Origin: Pedobacter nototheniae
GTDB taxonomy: Bacteria > Bacteroidota > Bacteroidia > Sphingobacteriales > Sphingobacteriaceae
Direction: 5' to 3'
Assembly: GCF_004335085.1 (NCBI RefSeq)
Contig: NZ_RQRS01000018.1
Coordinates: 53,125-117,124, forward strand
DNA: 64,000 nucleotides
Shown here: in pieces, positions 17,415 through 25,194 of the stretch
Layout of the letters: the number at the start of each line of letters is the position of its first letter
Numbering within the stretch: position 1 is the first letter of the stretch
Notes under the pieces: generated by a model
What the model was told of the DNA's origin: nothing
What the model saw: the letters and a program-made list of their open reading frames with translations, nothing else
The model's database searches: none
Position numbers and translations under genes: made by a program

Positions 17415-17945
17415 ATGAGACACGGTAAAAAAGTAAATCACTTAGGCAGAACCGACAGCCACAGAAAAGCGATGTTAGCGAACATGGCTATATCTTTAAT
17501 TAAGCACAAAAGAATTACTACAACTTTAGCTAAAGCTAAATCTTTACGTATGTATGTTGAGCCAATCATTACTAAATCTAAGAATGATACAACTCACTCA
17601 CGTCGTACAGTATTCTCTTACTTACAAGATAAAGAAGTGATCACAATATTGTTCCGCGAAGTAGCTGAGAAAGTTGCTAACCGTCCAGGTGGTTATACTC
17701 GTATCATTAAATTAAACAACCGTTTAGGTGATAATGCTGAAATGGCTTTAATTGAATTGGTAGATTACAACGAAGTTTACGGTAAAGAAACAGAAGTTAA
17801 AGAAGAGAAGAAAACAACTCGTCGTGGTAAAAGCAAAACTGCTGCTGCTCCAAAAGCTGCAAAAGCAAAAGCTGAAACTACTGAAGAAGTTGCTCCTGCT
17901 GAAGAAGCTCCTGCTACTGAAACTGAAGAAGCAAAAGGCGAATAA
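17415..17945 (+). CDS. rplQ: 50S ribosomal protein L17 with acidic/basic C-terminal tail
   Basis: L17 is at the tunnel exit. Residues 1 to about 120 are the normal protein ([34 protein letters not shown] and [26 protein letters not shown]). A tail of about 50 residues follows, first Lys-rich ([13 protein letters not shown]) and then Ala/Glu-rich with PA repeats. Such tails occur in Bacteroidota L17 but the role is unknown. The tail makes it 176 aa. A strong terminator follows, ending the cluster. Confidence 0.96.
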   Translation: MRHGKKVNHLGRTDSHRKAMLANMAISLIKHKRITTTLAKAKSLRMYVEPIITKSKNDTTHSRRTVFSYLQDKEVITILFREVAEKVANRPGGYTRIIKLNNRLGDNAEMALIELVDYNEVYGKETEVKEEKKTTRRGKSKTAAAPKAAKAKAETTEEVAPAEEAPATETEEAKGE

Positions 17946-17970
17946 TTTAATTCCCTTTACAATATTAAAG

Positions 17971-18002
17971 AGTCCTGTTCGAAAGAGCAGGACTTTTTTT
18001 TT
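17971..18002 (+). terminator. rho-independent terminator at end of ribosomal cluster
   Basis: AGTCCTGTTC (17971-17980) pairs with GAGCAGGACT (17985-17994) across a GAAA tetraloop with one G-U pair, followed by a long T run. This is the canonical end of the rplC-rplQ transcript. Confidence 0.9.
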
Positions 18003-18035
18003 GCTTAAAATTTTCGCTATATGATTTTGATGGGT

Positions 18036-18051
18036 AGACAAACGTTTGTCT
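18036..18051. promoter_or_regulatory. 16-bp perfect palindrome, candidate operator
   Basis: AGACAAACGTTTGTCT is a perfect palindrome with a central CG, the form of LacI-family operators. It is 66 bp upstream of the glycoside hydrolase start, suited to sugar-responsive repression. No LacI regulator is encoded in the window. No TAnnTTTG promoter word was found between it and the gene. Confidence 0.5.
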
Positions 18052-18116
18052 CATTTTTTTATTACACGCCTATATATCCGCATCATATGTATAAATTAGC
18101 CTAAAATATACTAACC

Positions 18117-21095
18117 ATGAAATTTAAGATTTTTATTGTATTTGCGGTCATTTTAAGTGCTTTTTCAGCGCATGCACAAACTATAAAATATACCAATGGT
18201 AATAACCAGTGGAAGGCAGATTCTTTAGGAAATCACAGAGCGGTTATTTTATATAATGGCACTGGTAATATAGCACACGCTAAAATTGATTGGCGTAGAA
18301 GAGATACACATCCAGAAAATAAGAGGATTATTATACAGGACTCTAATGGTCAAAATGTTGCAAATGTTTATGTTGCTCATATCAATAGAGAAGCCGTGGA
18401 TCTTTATTTCGAAGCTAAAAATGTTAAAGGAAAATACTACGTTTATTACTTGCCAGCCGTAAATGAAGGAAGAAGTAATTATCCAAAAGGCGTGTATTTA
18501 AAGCCCAATTATAAAACTGGTAAAGATTGGATAGATCAGGCAAAAAAAACATCGATCAATTCTTCTGCCGTAGAAATACAATCTATCGATGCTTTTAATT
18601 CATTTTATCCAATGGAGATAATTGCTACCGCCAAAGAAACAGAAGCAATTAAGGCGAAGCATAGGGGAGAATCATTCATTGTTTTTCCTGAAGACAGAAT
18701 GTTTCCTATTAAATTGCAAAGTGACTTACCTTATCGCTGGATACAAAAGGGCAGTTTAAGCTCCTTCTCGGGAACTGCTGCAAGAGGTGAAAATTATGCT
18801 TTTCAATTAGGCGTTTTTGCGTTAAAAGATTTGCAAAATGTTGAAGTTACTTTTGCCAGCTTAAAGAGCGCCAACGGCAAAAGTATTGACGCGAAATATA
18901 TTAACTGCCTTAATACAAATGGAACCAGCTATGATAATAAACCTTTGACGGAAGTTGTAAATGTAAAAAGTGGGAACATTCAACCCATGTGGATTACTGT
19001 TAATATTCCAAAATTAACATCGGCAGGTATTTATGCAGGTAAATTTACTGTAAAGGCAAACGGTAAATCGAAAGTAATTGATGTTAAAATTTCTATAAAT
19101 AATGAGGTTTTAGCGGATGCAGGTGTTGGCTTACCAAATAAACAAACCAGGTTAACGTGGTTAAACTCTACCATGGCTCAGCAAAATACTGTTGTAGCAC
19201 CTTATACTCCACTTACAGTTGATGGAAATGTAATTTCATTACTAGGTAGAAAATTCGAGATCAATAATGATGGATTTCCAAAGCAGATTCAAACTTATTT
19301 TAATTCTGAAATGACCGGGTACAATGAAAAACCAAATAATATTTTAGCTGAGCCTATTCATTTCCATTTTTATAATACACCAAAAACTCAGGAGAAATTG
19401 GTTGCTGGAAACTTGCAAATTACCAGTAAAGAAGCCGGAACGGTAAAATGGACAGTAACAAACACATCTGATAATTTAAAAATGGATGTAGAAGGCGCTT
19501 TAGAATTTGACGGTTATGTACATTATGTTGTAAAGGTTACCGCGTTGAAGGATGTAGAATTTAGTAATGTTGATTTTCATATCCCATTTGAGAAAGGTTC
19601 TACAAAATATTTGATGGGACTGGGAGAAAAGGGTGGCGTTAGACCAGATACTGTTAAATGGAAATGGGACGTAGCGCATAAAAATCAGGATGCAGTATGG
19701 GTAGGAAACGTAAATGCGGGCTTATATTACAATTTAAGAGATGAAAACTATATTCGTCCATTAAATACTAACTTTTACCTTCAGAAACCTTTACTGCTGC
19801 CGAAATCATGGGGAAATGGCGATAAAGGAGGGATCCAGATCAATGTAAAAGGCAGTTCCATGCTAGCTGATAATTACACGGGGAGCAGAAGCATGAAAAG
19901 GGGCGATGTGCTTTATTATAATTTCAACTTATTAATTACTCCATTTCATTTAATTGATACAGATTTTCAATGGGACAATCGCTTTTACCATAAATATGGC
20001 GATTTAGATTCTATTAAATCAACTGGAGCAACAGTTGTAAATATTCACCACGCTACGCCAATTAATCCATGGATTAACTATCCGTTTATTGAATGGAAAA
20101 AGATGAAATCGTATGTTGACGAGGCGCATCAAAAAGGTTTAAAGGTTAAAATCTATAATACAGTAAGAGAGCTTTCAAACCATGCATACGAACTGCCTGC
20201 ACTACGAAGTTTAGGTACCGAAGTTTACTCTCCAGGTAAAGGTGGTGGATTTAGCTGGCTGCAAGAACATTTAGATTCTAATTACATTGCAGCCTGGTTT
20301 GTGCCGGAAATTAAAGATGCCGCCATTATTAATAGTGGAATGAACCGTTGGCACAATTATTATGTTGAAGGGATGAACTGGTTGGTAAATAATGTTGGTA
20401 TTGACGGAGTTTACCTTGATGATGTAGCTTTTGACCGTGTTACGATGAAGCGTATTAAAAGAGTATTAACGGCTAATAATCATCCAGGAATTATAGATTT
20501 ACACTCGGCAAACCAGTATAACAAAAGCGATGGTTTTAACAATAGTGCAATTTTATACTTAGAACACTTTCCATATTTAAACCGTTTATGGTTTGGCGAG
20601 TATTTCGATTACAACAAAAATAATCCTGATTTCTTTTTAACAGAAGTTAGCGGAATTCCTTTTGGTTTAATGGGAGAGATGCTTCAAGATGACGGAAACC
20701 CATGGCGAGGCATGATTTATGGAATGACAAGTCGTTTGGGATGGTCTGAAAAAAGTGACCCAAAACCATTATGGAAAGCTTGGGATAATTTCGGAATTAA
20801 AGGTTCTGAACTAATCGGTTACTGGAGTGATAATTGCCCGGTAAAAACTGATAACCCTAAAGTATTAGCTAGTGTTTATAAGAAAAAAGGAAAGCTAATG
20901 ATTGCATTGGCGAGCTGGGACGATAATGATGTGAAAGTAAATCTAAATATCGATTGGGCGAAACTTGGATTAAATGCTGCGCAGATGAAAATTACAGCAC
21001 CGGAAATTGCTAAATTCCAAAATTCAGGAAACTATTCTGATGGTAAATCTATTCCGATTGAAAAAGGAAAAGGTTTGATTTTAATTGTGGAATAA
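18117..21095 (+). CDS. secreted glycoside hydrolase domain protein (DUF6067-like)
   Basis: A 992-residue exported protein: signal peptide at about 1-20 (MKFKIFIVFAVILSAFSAHAQ), a beta-sandwich-like N-terminal half, and a TIM-barrel-like second half with acid-rich strand ends (TVVNIHHATPINPWINYPFIEWKKM, GLKVKIYNTVRELSNH and DGVYLDDVAFDRVTMKRI). The overall plan matches the DUF6067 proteins of Bacteroidota, distantly like GH123/GH-A enzymes. The aspartates in YLDDVAFDR are plausible catalytic residues, by inference. It stands alone, flanked by a palindromic operator-like site and a hairpin repeat, without SusCD partners. Substrate unknown. Confidence 0.7.
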   Translation: MKFKIFIVFAVILSAFSAHAQTIKYTNGNNQWKADSLGNHRAVILYNGTGNIAHAKIDWRRRDTHPENKRIIIQDSNGQNVANVYVAHINREAVDLYFEAKNVKGKYYVYYLPAVNEGRSNYPKGVYLKPNYKTGKDWIDQAKKTSINSSAVEIQSIDAFNSFYPMEIIATAKETEAIKAKHRGESFIVFPEDRMFPIKLQSDLPYRWIQKGSLSSFSGTAARGENYAFQLGVFALKDLQNVEVTFASLKSANGKSIDAKYINCLNTNGTSYDNKPLTEVVNVKSGNIQPMWITVNIPKLTSAGIYAGKFTVKANGKSKVIDVKISINNEVLADAGVGLPNKQTRLTWLNSTMAQQNTVVAPYTPLTVDGNVISLLGRKFEINNDGFPKQIQTYFNSEMTGYNEKPNNILAEPIHFHFYNTPKTQEKLVAGNLQITSKEAGTVKWTVTNTSDNLKMDVEGALEFDGYVHYVVKVTALKDVEFSNVDFHIPFEKGSTKYLMGLGEKGGVRPDTVKWKWDVAHKNQDAVWVGNVNAGLYYNLRDENYIRPLNTNFYLQKPLLLPKSWGNGDKGGIQINVKGSSMLADNYTGSRSMKRGDVLYYNFNLLITPFHLIDTDFQWDNRFYHKYGDLDSIKSTGATVVNIHHATPINPWINYPFIEWKKMKSYVDEAHQKGLKVKIYNTVRELSNHAYELPALRSLGTEVYSPGKGGGFSWLQEHLDSNYIAAWFVPEIKDAAIINSGMNRWHNYYVEGMNWLVNNVGIDGVYLDDVAFDRVTMKRIKRVLTANNHPGIIDLHSANQYNKSDGFNNSAILYLEHFPYLNRLWFGEYFDYNKNNPDFFLTEVSGIPFGLMGEMLQDDGNPWRGMIYGMTSRLGWSEKSDPKPLWKAWDNFGIKGSELIGYWSDNCPVKTDNPKVLASVYKKKGKLMIALASWDDNDVKVNLNIDWAKLGLNAAQMKITAPEIAKFQNSGNYSDGKSIPIEKGKGLILIVE

Positions 21096-21114
21096 TTCCA
21101 TAACAATATATTAG

Positions 21115-21200
21115 TCGTCGTTGCGAGGCACGAAGCACTTACTACTATCGCTACTAGCTAGCGCTTTAAGATTGCTTCGTACCTCACAATGACGATTTTT
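21115..21200. repeat. inverted-repeat hairpin of the GTCATTGCGAGG type, likely bidirectional terminator
   Basis: The left arm near 21115-21138 (CGTCGTTGCGAGGCACGAAGCA) pairs with the right arm near 21173-21194 (TGCTTCGTACCTCACAATGACG) with a few mismatches, followed by a T run. It separates the convergent glycoside hydrolase and gluconate-dehydrogenase-like genes. Similar words recur near 52274 and 52570, and a shorter one at 62120. Confidence 0.7.
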
Positions 21201-21204
21201 TATA

Positions 21205-21837
21205 TTATATCTTAACATTTTGCATACCGTACTGTTTTAGTACATCATCTGGTACACCTGTCCATTGGTTTGGGGCATTACCTGCATAGCCAATATCTTT
21301 AACACCAATTTCAGAAGTATAAAAGCCCGAAGCTGTTAAACTCCTCATTCTTTTAAAGAAAGTAACGCCAGGTTGCATTTCTGGTTTGGCTTTTAAAGGG
21401 TAAGCAATATCATCAACTATTGCAAGTTGTTCTTTTGTAGATGCTTCTATAAAAGATTTTTCATAGCGGTTAAAGCATTGAATATCCAGCCATTTTAAGC
21501 CGCCACGCATAGGTATTTTGTGCTCAGGGATATCTTTTACAATAAACTCGATAAACTCAGGTACTTTGGCGTCTGATGCACTTCCAGAGACATCATCTTT
21601 AGGAATAATAATATCTGCCAAAACGGTTATTGTAGCCATTTCATGTTTGGTGAAAAACGTTTCGGCTTTTAGTTTTTTATCTCTATCTATTTCCCATTCT
21701 TCTCTGCCAGCCTCTTTTGCGGTTTCCTCGGCTTTTTCAACAGGTACTTTGGTTTCAGGTTGTTTGCAGGCCTCAATTAATACGGTTGTACTTAATGCGG
21801 TTAAGCCTAATGCTTTTATGGAATCACGTCTATTCAT
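21205..21837 (-). CDS. gluconate 2-dehydrogenase subunit 3-like protein
   Basis: A 210-residue exported subunit with a twin-arginine-like start (MNRRDSIKALGL, Arg at 3-4) and a Cys at 24 that could be lipidated. After a charged linker comes FFTKHEMATITVLADIIIPKDDVSGSASDAKVPEFIEFIVKD, the pattern of the gluconate 2-dehydrogenase subunit 3 family. It lies 11 nt downstream of the GMC oxidoreductase, the usual partner, which would be exported with it. The substrate is not known; related pairs oxidise sugars or glycosides at C3 or C2. Confidence 0.8.
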   Translation of the reverse strand: MNRRDSIKALGLTALSTTVLIEACKQPETKVPVEKAEETAKEAGREEWEIDRDKKLKAETFFTKHEMATITVLADIIIPKDDVSGSASDAKVPEFIEFIVKDIPEHKIPMRGGLKWLDIQCFNRYEKSFIEASTKEQLAIVDDIAYPLKAKPEMQPGVTFFKRMRSLTASGFYTSEIGVKDIGYAGNAPNQWTGVPDDVLKQYGMQNVKI

Positions 21838-21848
21838 AAAGTAATTCT

Positions 21849-23585
21849 TTAAATGTTTTGTTTTTTCTTTTCAGCCAAAATATATTCAGCAGTTCTCATT
21901 GATAAAGCTAAGATTGTCCAAGTTGCGTTTTTATCACCTTGCTGTACAAAAGGACCGGCATCAACCACAAACAGGTTTTTGCAATCGTGTGCTTGACAAT
22001 ATTTATTCAACGCTGATTTTTTAGGATCATCACCCATTCGAATTGTTCCCACTTCGTGGATAATCTTACCAGGCGCTTCAAGTCCATAGTTTGTTTCAGC
22101 ACCTTGTATTTTTGATGTCACCACGGCGCCCATTTCCTTCATAATAGAAAGAAAGGTTTCTTGCATATGTTTAGCTTGATTAATTTCTTCCTGTGCCCAT
22201 TTATAGTGAAACCTTAGAACAGGAATACCATATTTATCAACAACATCAGGGTCAATTTCGCAATAATTATCTGCACGGGCAATTGCAGTACCACGACCGG
22301 CCATGCCAACACCAGTACCATAAAAGCGACGATAATCATCTTTTAGTGACTTACCGTAGCCACCAGCATCCTTCATTTTGCCATTTCTATCTGGCACTAA
22401 TCCGTTCATTGTAGGTACACCGCCGCCAAAGCCGTAAGAAGGCATGCCCATACCACCGCCATATTCAATATGGTAACCACGTGGGAAATTTAGTTTTTTA
22501 TTATCTAGCCACCATGGCGAATAAATATGTACACTACCAACGCCATCCTCGTTATATCTTTTTCTATCCATTAACTGAGGTAGAAAGCCCGAAACACTGG
22601 CGCCTGTAGAATCATGTAAATATTTACCCACAACGCCACTATTATTGGCTAAACCATTAGGATGATGATTAGACTTTGAATTTAAAAGAATTCTTGCGGA
22701 TTCGCAGGCACTTGCACCCAAAATAACAAGTTTACCATTAACCTGGTATTCTTGTAAATCTTTTCTATTTACATAAGAAACACCTTTGGCAGTTCCATCT
22801 TTATCGGTAATTACTTCACGAACCATAGCATCAGTAATTACGGTTAAATTACCAGTTTTTACCGCGGGAATAACTAAGCACGACGATGCAGAAAAATCAC
22901 CATAAACTTTACAGCTTCTGCCACATTGGCCACAATAAAAACAAGGTGCACGGTCGTTATTACCTTTTATAGATTCTGTCATAACAGCACCTCGGCCCGT
23001 AATAACCCTTACTCCAGCTTTTTCTGCACCTTTTTTAATGAATAATTCATTTAAACGGGGTTTTGGTGGTTTCATGAAAATTCCATCGGGTTCGCTTTCT
23101 ATACCTTCTACCGTTCCATAAATCCCAATCATTCTATCTACCTTATCGTAAAATGGTTTTACATCTGCATAAGTAATAGGCCAATCGTCTGTTAAACCAT
23201 CTTTAGGTTTGAAATCGTCAGGACCCATTCTTAAAGAAATCCTACCCCAGTGATTGGTTCTGCCGCCAAGCATTCTTGATCTAAACCATTCAAACTCTGT
23301 TTTGTCTTTTCTGGTGTACGGTTCGCCTTCTAGTTCCCAGCCACCGTAAGAGGCATCGAAATCGCCAAAAGGTCGTACTGTACCAGCGCCACGACGGGGA
23401 GATTCCCAAGGCCATTTTAGTTGGTGGGCATCTAATCGTGGGTCAAAATATTGACCAGCTTCTAGCATTAAAACTTTTTGACCAGCATTGGCTAAAACAT
23501 AAGCAGCCATACCGCCGCCAGCACCGGAACCTACAACAATCGCATCGTAAACAGTTGGCGATTTTTTTATCTGAAATTCACTCAT
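21849..23585 (-). CDS. GMC family FAD-dependent oxidoreductase (sugar dehydrogenase-like)
   Basis: A 578-residue flavoprotein with the FAD-binding motif VVGSGAGGGMAAYVLANAGQKVLMLEAG (Gly motif at 19-25), the GMC segment SRMLGGRTNHWGRISLRM and a C-terminal HDCKNLFVVDAGPFVQQGDKNATWTILALSMRTAEYIL. A Cys-rich stretch (PCFYCGQCGRSCKVYG) is present, as in the three-subunit membrane dehydrogenases. It lacks a signal peptide, fitting export with its Tat-like small subunit. No cytochrome c subunit gene is adjacent. It could be a glucoside 3-dehydrogenase type enzyme; the substrate is inferred only. Confidence 0.88.
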   Translation of the reverse strand: MSEFQIKKSPTVYDAIVVGSGAGGGMAAYVLANAGQKVLMLEAGQYFDPRLDAHQLKWPWESPRRGAGTVRPFGDFDASYGGWELEGEPYTRKDKTEFEWFRSRMLGGRTNHWGRISLRMGPDDFKPKDGLTDDWPITYADVKPFYDKVDRMIGIYGTVEGIESEPDGIFMKPPKPRLNELFIKKGAEKAGVRVITGRGAVMTESIKGNNDRAPCFYCGQCGRSCKVYGDFSASSCLVIPAVKTGNLTVITDAMVREVITDKDGTAKGVSYVNRKDLQEYQVNGKLVILGASACESARILLNSKSNHHPNGLANNSGVVGKYLHDSTGASVSGFLPQLMDRKRYNEDGVGSVHIYSPWWLDNKKLNFPRGYHIEYGGGMGMPSYGFGGGVPTMNGLVPDRNGKMKDAGGYGKSLKDDYRRFYGTGVGMAGRGTAIARADNYCEIDPDVVDKYGIPVLRFHYKWAQEEINQAKHMQETFLSIMKEMGAVVTSKIQGAETNYGLEAPGKIIHEVGTIRMGDDPKKSALNKYCQAHDCKNLFVVDAGPFVQQGDKNATWTILALSMRTAEYILAEKKKQNI

Positions 23586-23831
23586 ATATGTTGGTTAGAA
23601 ATAAATGATGCTCTAATCTAAGCTTAAAAAATCTAAATCAAAAGTGTTTCAAGTGTTAATAATAATTCTAAATATAGTGGGTTTAACAACTTACTAAATC
23701 GTATTACGTATAAAACCTCCTTACTGTTGGTTTTACTACTAATTGCGTATAATTTATTCTTTTTTTTGAGGTGGAAAGTCGCTCAATTGTTACATTGCTA
23801 ATTGCCGTGATGGGCTCAAAATAAAGTTGTT

Positions 23832-23839
23832 TATCTTTG
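23832..23839 (+). promoter_or_regulatory. -7 promoter element for the methyltransferase gene
   Basis: TATCTTTG is an exact TAnnTTTG match 16 nt before the ATG at 23856, implying a very short leader. No well-spaced -33 TTTG was found. Confidence 0.45.
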
Positions 23840-23855
23840 AACTTTAATTTGCATT

Positions 23856-25052
23856 ATGCCAGTATCTGAAAATATAAATCAATTTACATCAAAAATTTTA
23901 AATAGTCTTTCCAAACAACAGTTTGTTAAAATCTCAATGGGAAACTATCAGGGCGAAGAACTGGATTTGAAGCAAATTTTGGTTCGTAGTGTAGAGATTA
24001 AGAGGGAAGCAAAACTTGCATTTACATTTAGACACAAAACCCGAGATATTGTTAAAAATTTTGCTGTTGAAGAGGGCGTAAATCTACTGGGTGAATATTT
24101 AAACAAAGGTTTTAAAGTGGCAACACTATTTACTACTGAAGCTGATTTTATTTTTGAAATTAAAAGAGATAATCAATCTTTAATTAGAGAAACTCCTCCC
24201 GTAAGCAAGCAAAAACCATCTGCATTGCACGATAAACAAAAGCAAAGACAGATTAGTGCCAATGAAAAGCAATATTTGGTCGATTTAAAAATTACTGATA
24301 ATACTGGAGTTGTTTTTAAAAATGCTCAGGATAAGTACAAACAAATTAATCATTATATAGAAATTTTAAGTCCATTAATTAAGGAGGTGCCCAATGGAAG
24401 CATAAAGCACGTTGCGGATATGGGATCGGGTAAGGGCTATTTGACTTTTGCGCTTTACGATTACTTACACAACACTTTAAAGTTAAATACAAAGGTTACT
24501 GGTGTAGAATTTAGGCAGGATATGGTTGATCTTTGTAACCAAATTGCAGCAAAATCTAACTTTAAGGAATTAAACTTTGTGCAGGGTACTATTCAGGATT
24601 ATGATGCGACAGATATTGATTTATTAATCGCTTTACACGCCTGCGATACAGCAACAGATGATGCAATTTACAAAGGAATAAAAGCAGATGCGAAATTAAT
24701 TGTAGTTGCTCCTTGCTGCCATAAACAAATTAGAAAGGAAATTGAACAGAATAAAGTACAAAATGACGTTTCCTTTTTGACTAAGTATGGCATTTTTTTA
24801 GAGCGCCAGGCAGAAATGGTAACCGATGGAATAAGAGCCTTAATTTTGGAATATTTTGGATATAAAACAAAGGTTTTCGAATTTATATCTGACGCACATA
24901 CTCCAAAAAACGTACTTGTTGTGGGGATGAAAAGAGTTGAAAGCTTAAAGACTAAAGCCGAAAGGCAAGGGGAGGTTTTACAAAAAATTAAAGATAGTAA
25001 GGCTTATTTTGGGATTGGTCATCATCATTTGGAAAAGTTGTTAGGGTTGTAG
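23856..25052 (+). CDS. SAM-dependent methyltransferase (Methyltransf_32-like)
   Basis: A 398-residue soluble protein. The N-terminal 170 residues are of unknown type and include a basic linker. The C-terminal half has a Rossmann methyltransferase motif I, HVADMGSGKGYLTFALYDYL, then a motif II acidic residue in TGVEFRQDMVDLCN, and DIDLLIALHACDTATDDAI with VVAPCCHKQIRKEI. The LHACDTATD and PCCHK motifs are typical of the family including eukaryotic RRNAD1/METTL25. The substrate is unknown but RNA or protein are plausible. Confidence 0.8.
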   Translation: MPVSENINQFTSKILNSLSKQQFVKISMGNYQGEELDLKQILVRSVEIKREAKLAFTFRHKTRDIVKNFAVEEGVNLLGEYLNKGFKVATLFTTEADFIFEIKRDNQSLIRETPPVSKQKPSALHDKQKQRQISANEKQYLVDLKITDNTGVVFKNAQDKYKQINHYIEILSPLIKEVPNGSIKHVADMGSGKGYLTFALYDYLHNTLKLNTKVTGVEFRQDMVDLCNQIAAKSNFKELNFVQGTIQDYDATDIDLLIALHACDTATDDAIYKGIKADAKLIVVAPCCHKQIRKEIEQNKVQNDVSFLTKYGIFLERQAEMVTDGIRALILEYFGYKTKVFEFISDAHTPKNVLVVGMKRVESLKTKAERQGEVLQKIKDSKAYFGIGHHHLEKLLGL

Positions 25053-25136
25053 ATTAACCGCAAAGAACCCGAAGTTTTTAGCAAAGAACACAGAGCCTTT
25101 TGCTAAAATTATGCGAATTTCTATTTCGGTTAATCT
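25051..25136. repeat. inverted repeat downstream of the methyltransferase gene, possible terminator
   Basis: AGATTAACCG (25051-25060) is repeated inverted as CGGTTAATCT (25127-25136), enclosing 66 nt rich in the word GCAAAGAAC. It starts within the stop codon region of the methyltransferase and sits between convergent genes, so a bidirectional terminator or intergenic repeat is likely. Confidence 0.45.
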
Positions 25137-25194
25137 AAAACTTTTTGTTAGAAATGGTTTAAAAACAGTTCCGCATAATTTTTATAACAGATAA

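Noticed and set aside
17824..18041. Frames overlapping the L17 tail and its terminator
   Set aside because: They are Leu/Lys- or Ser/Phe-rich shadows of the repetitive L17 tail and run through the terminator.
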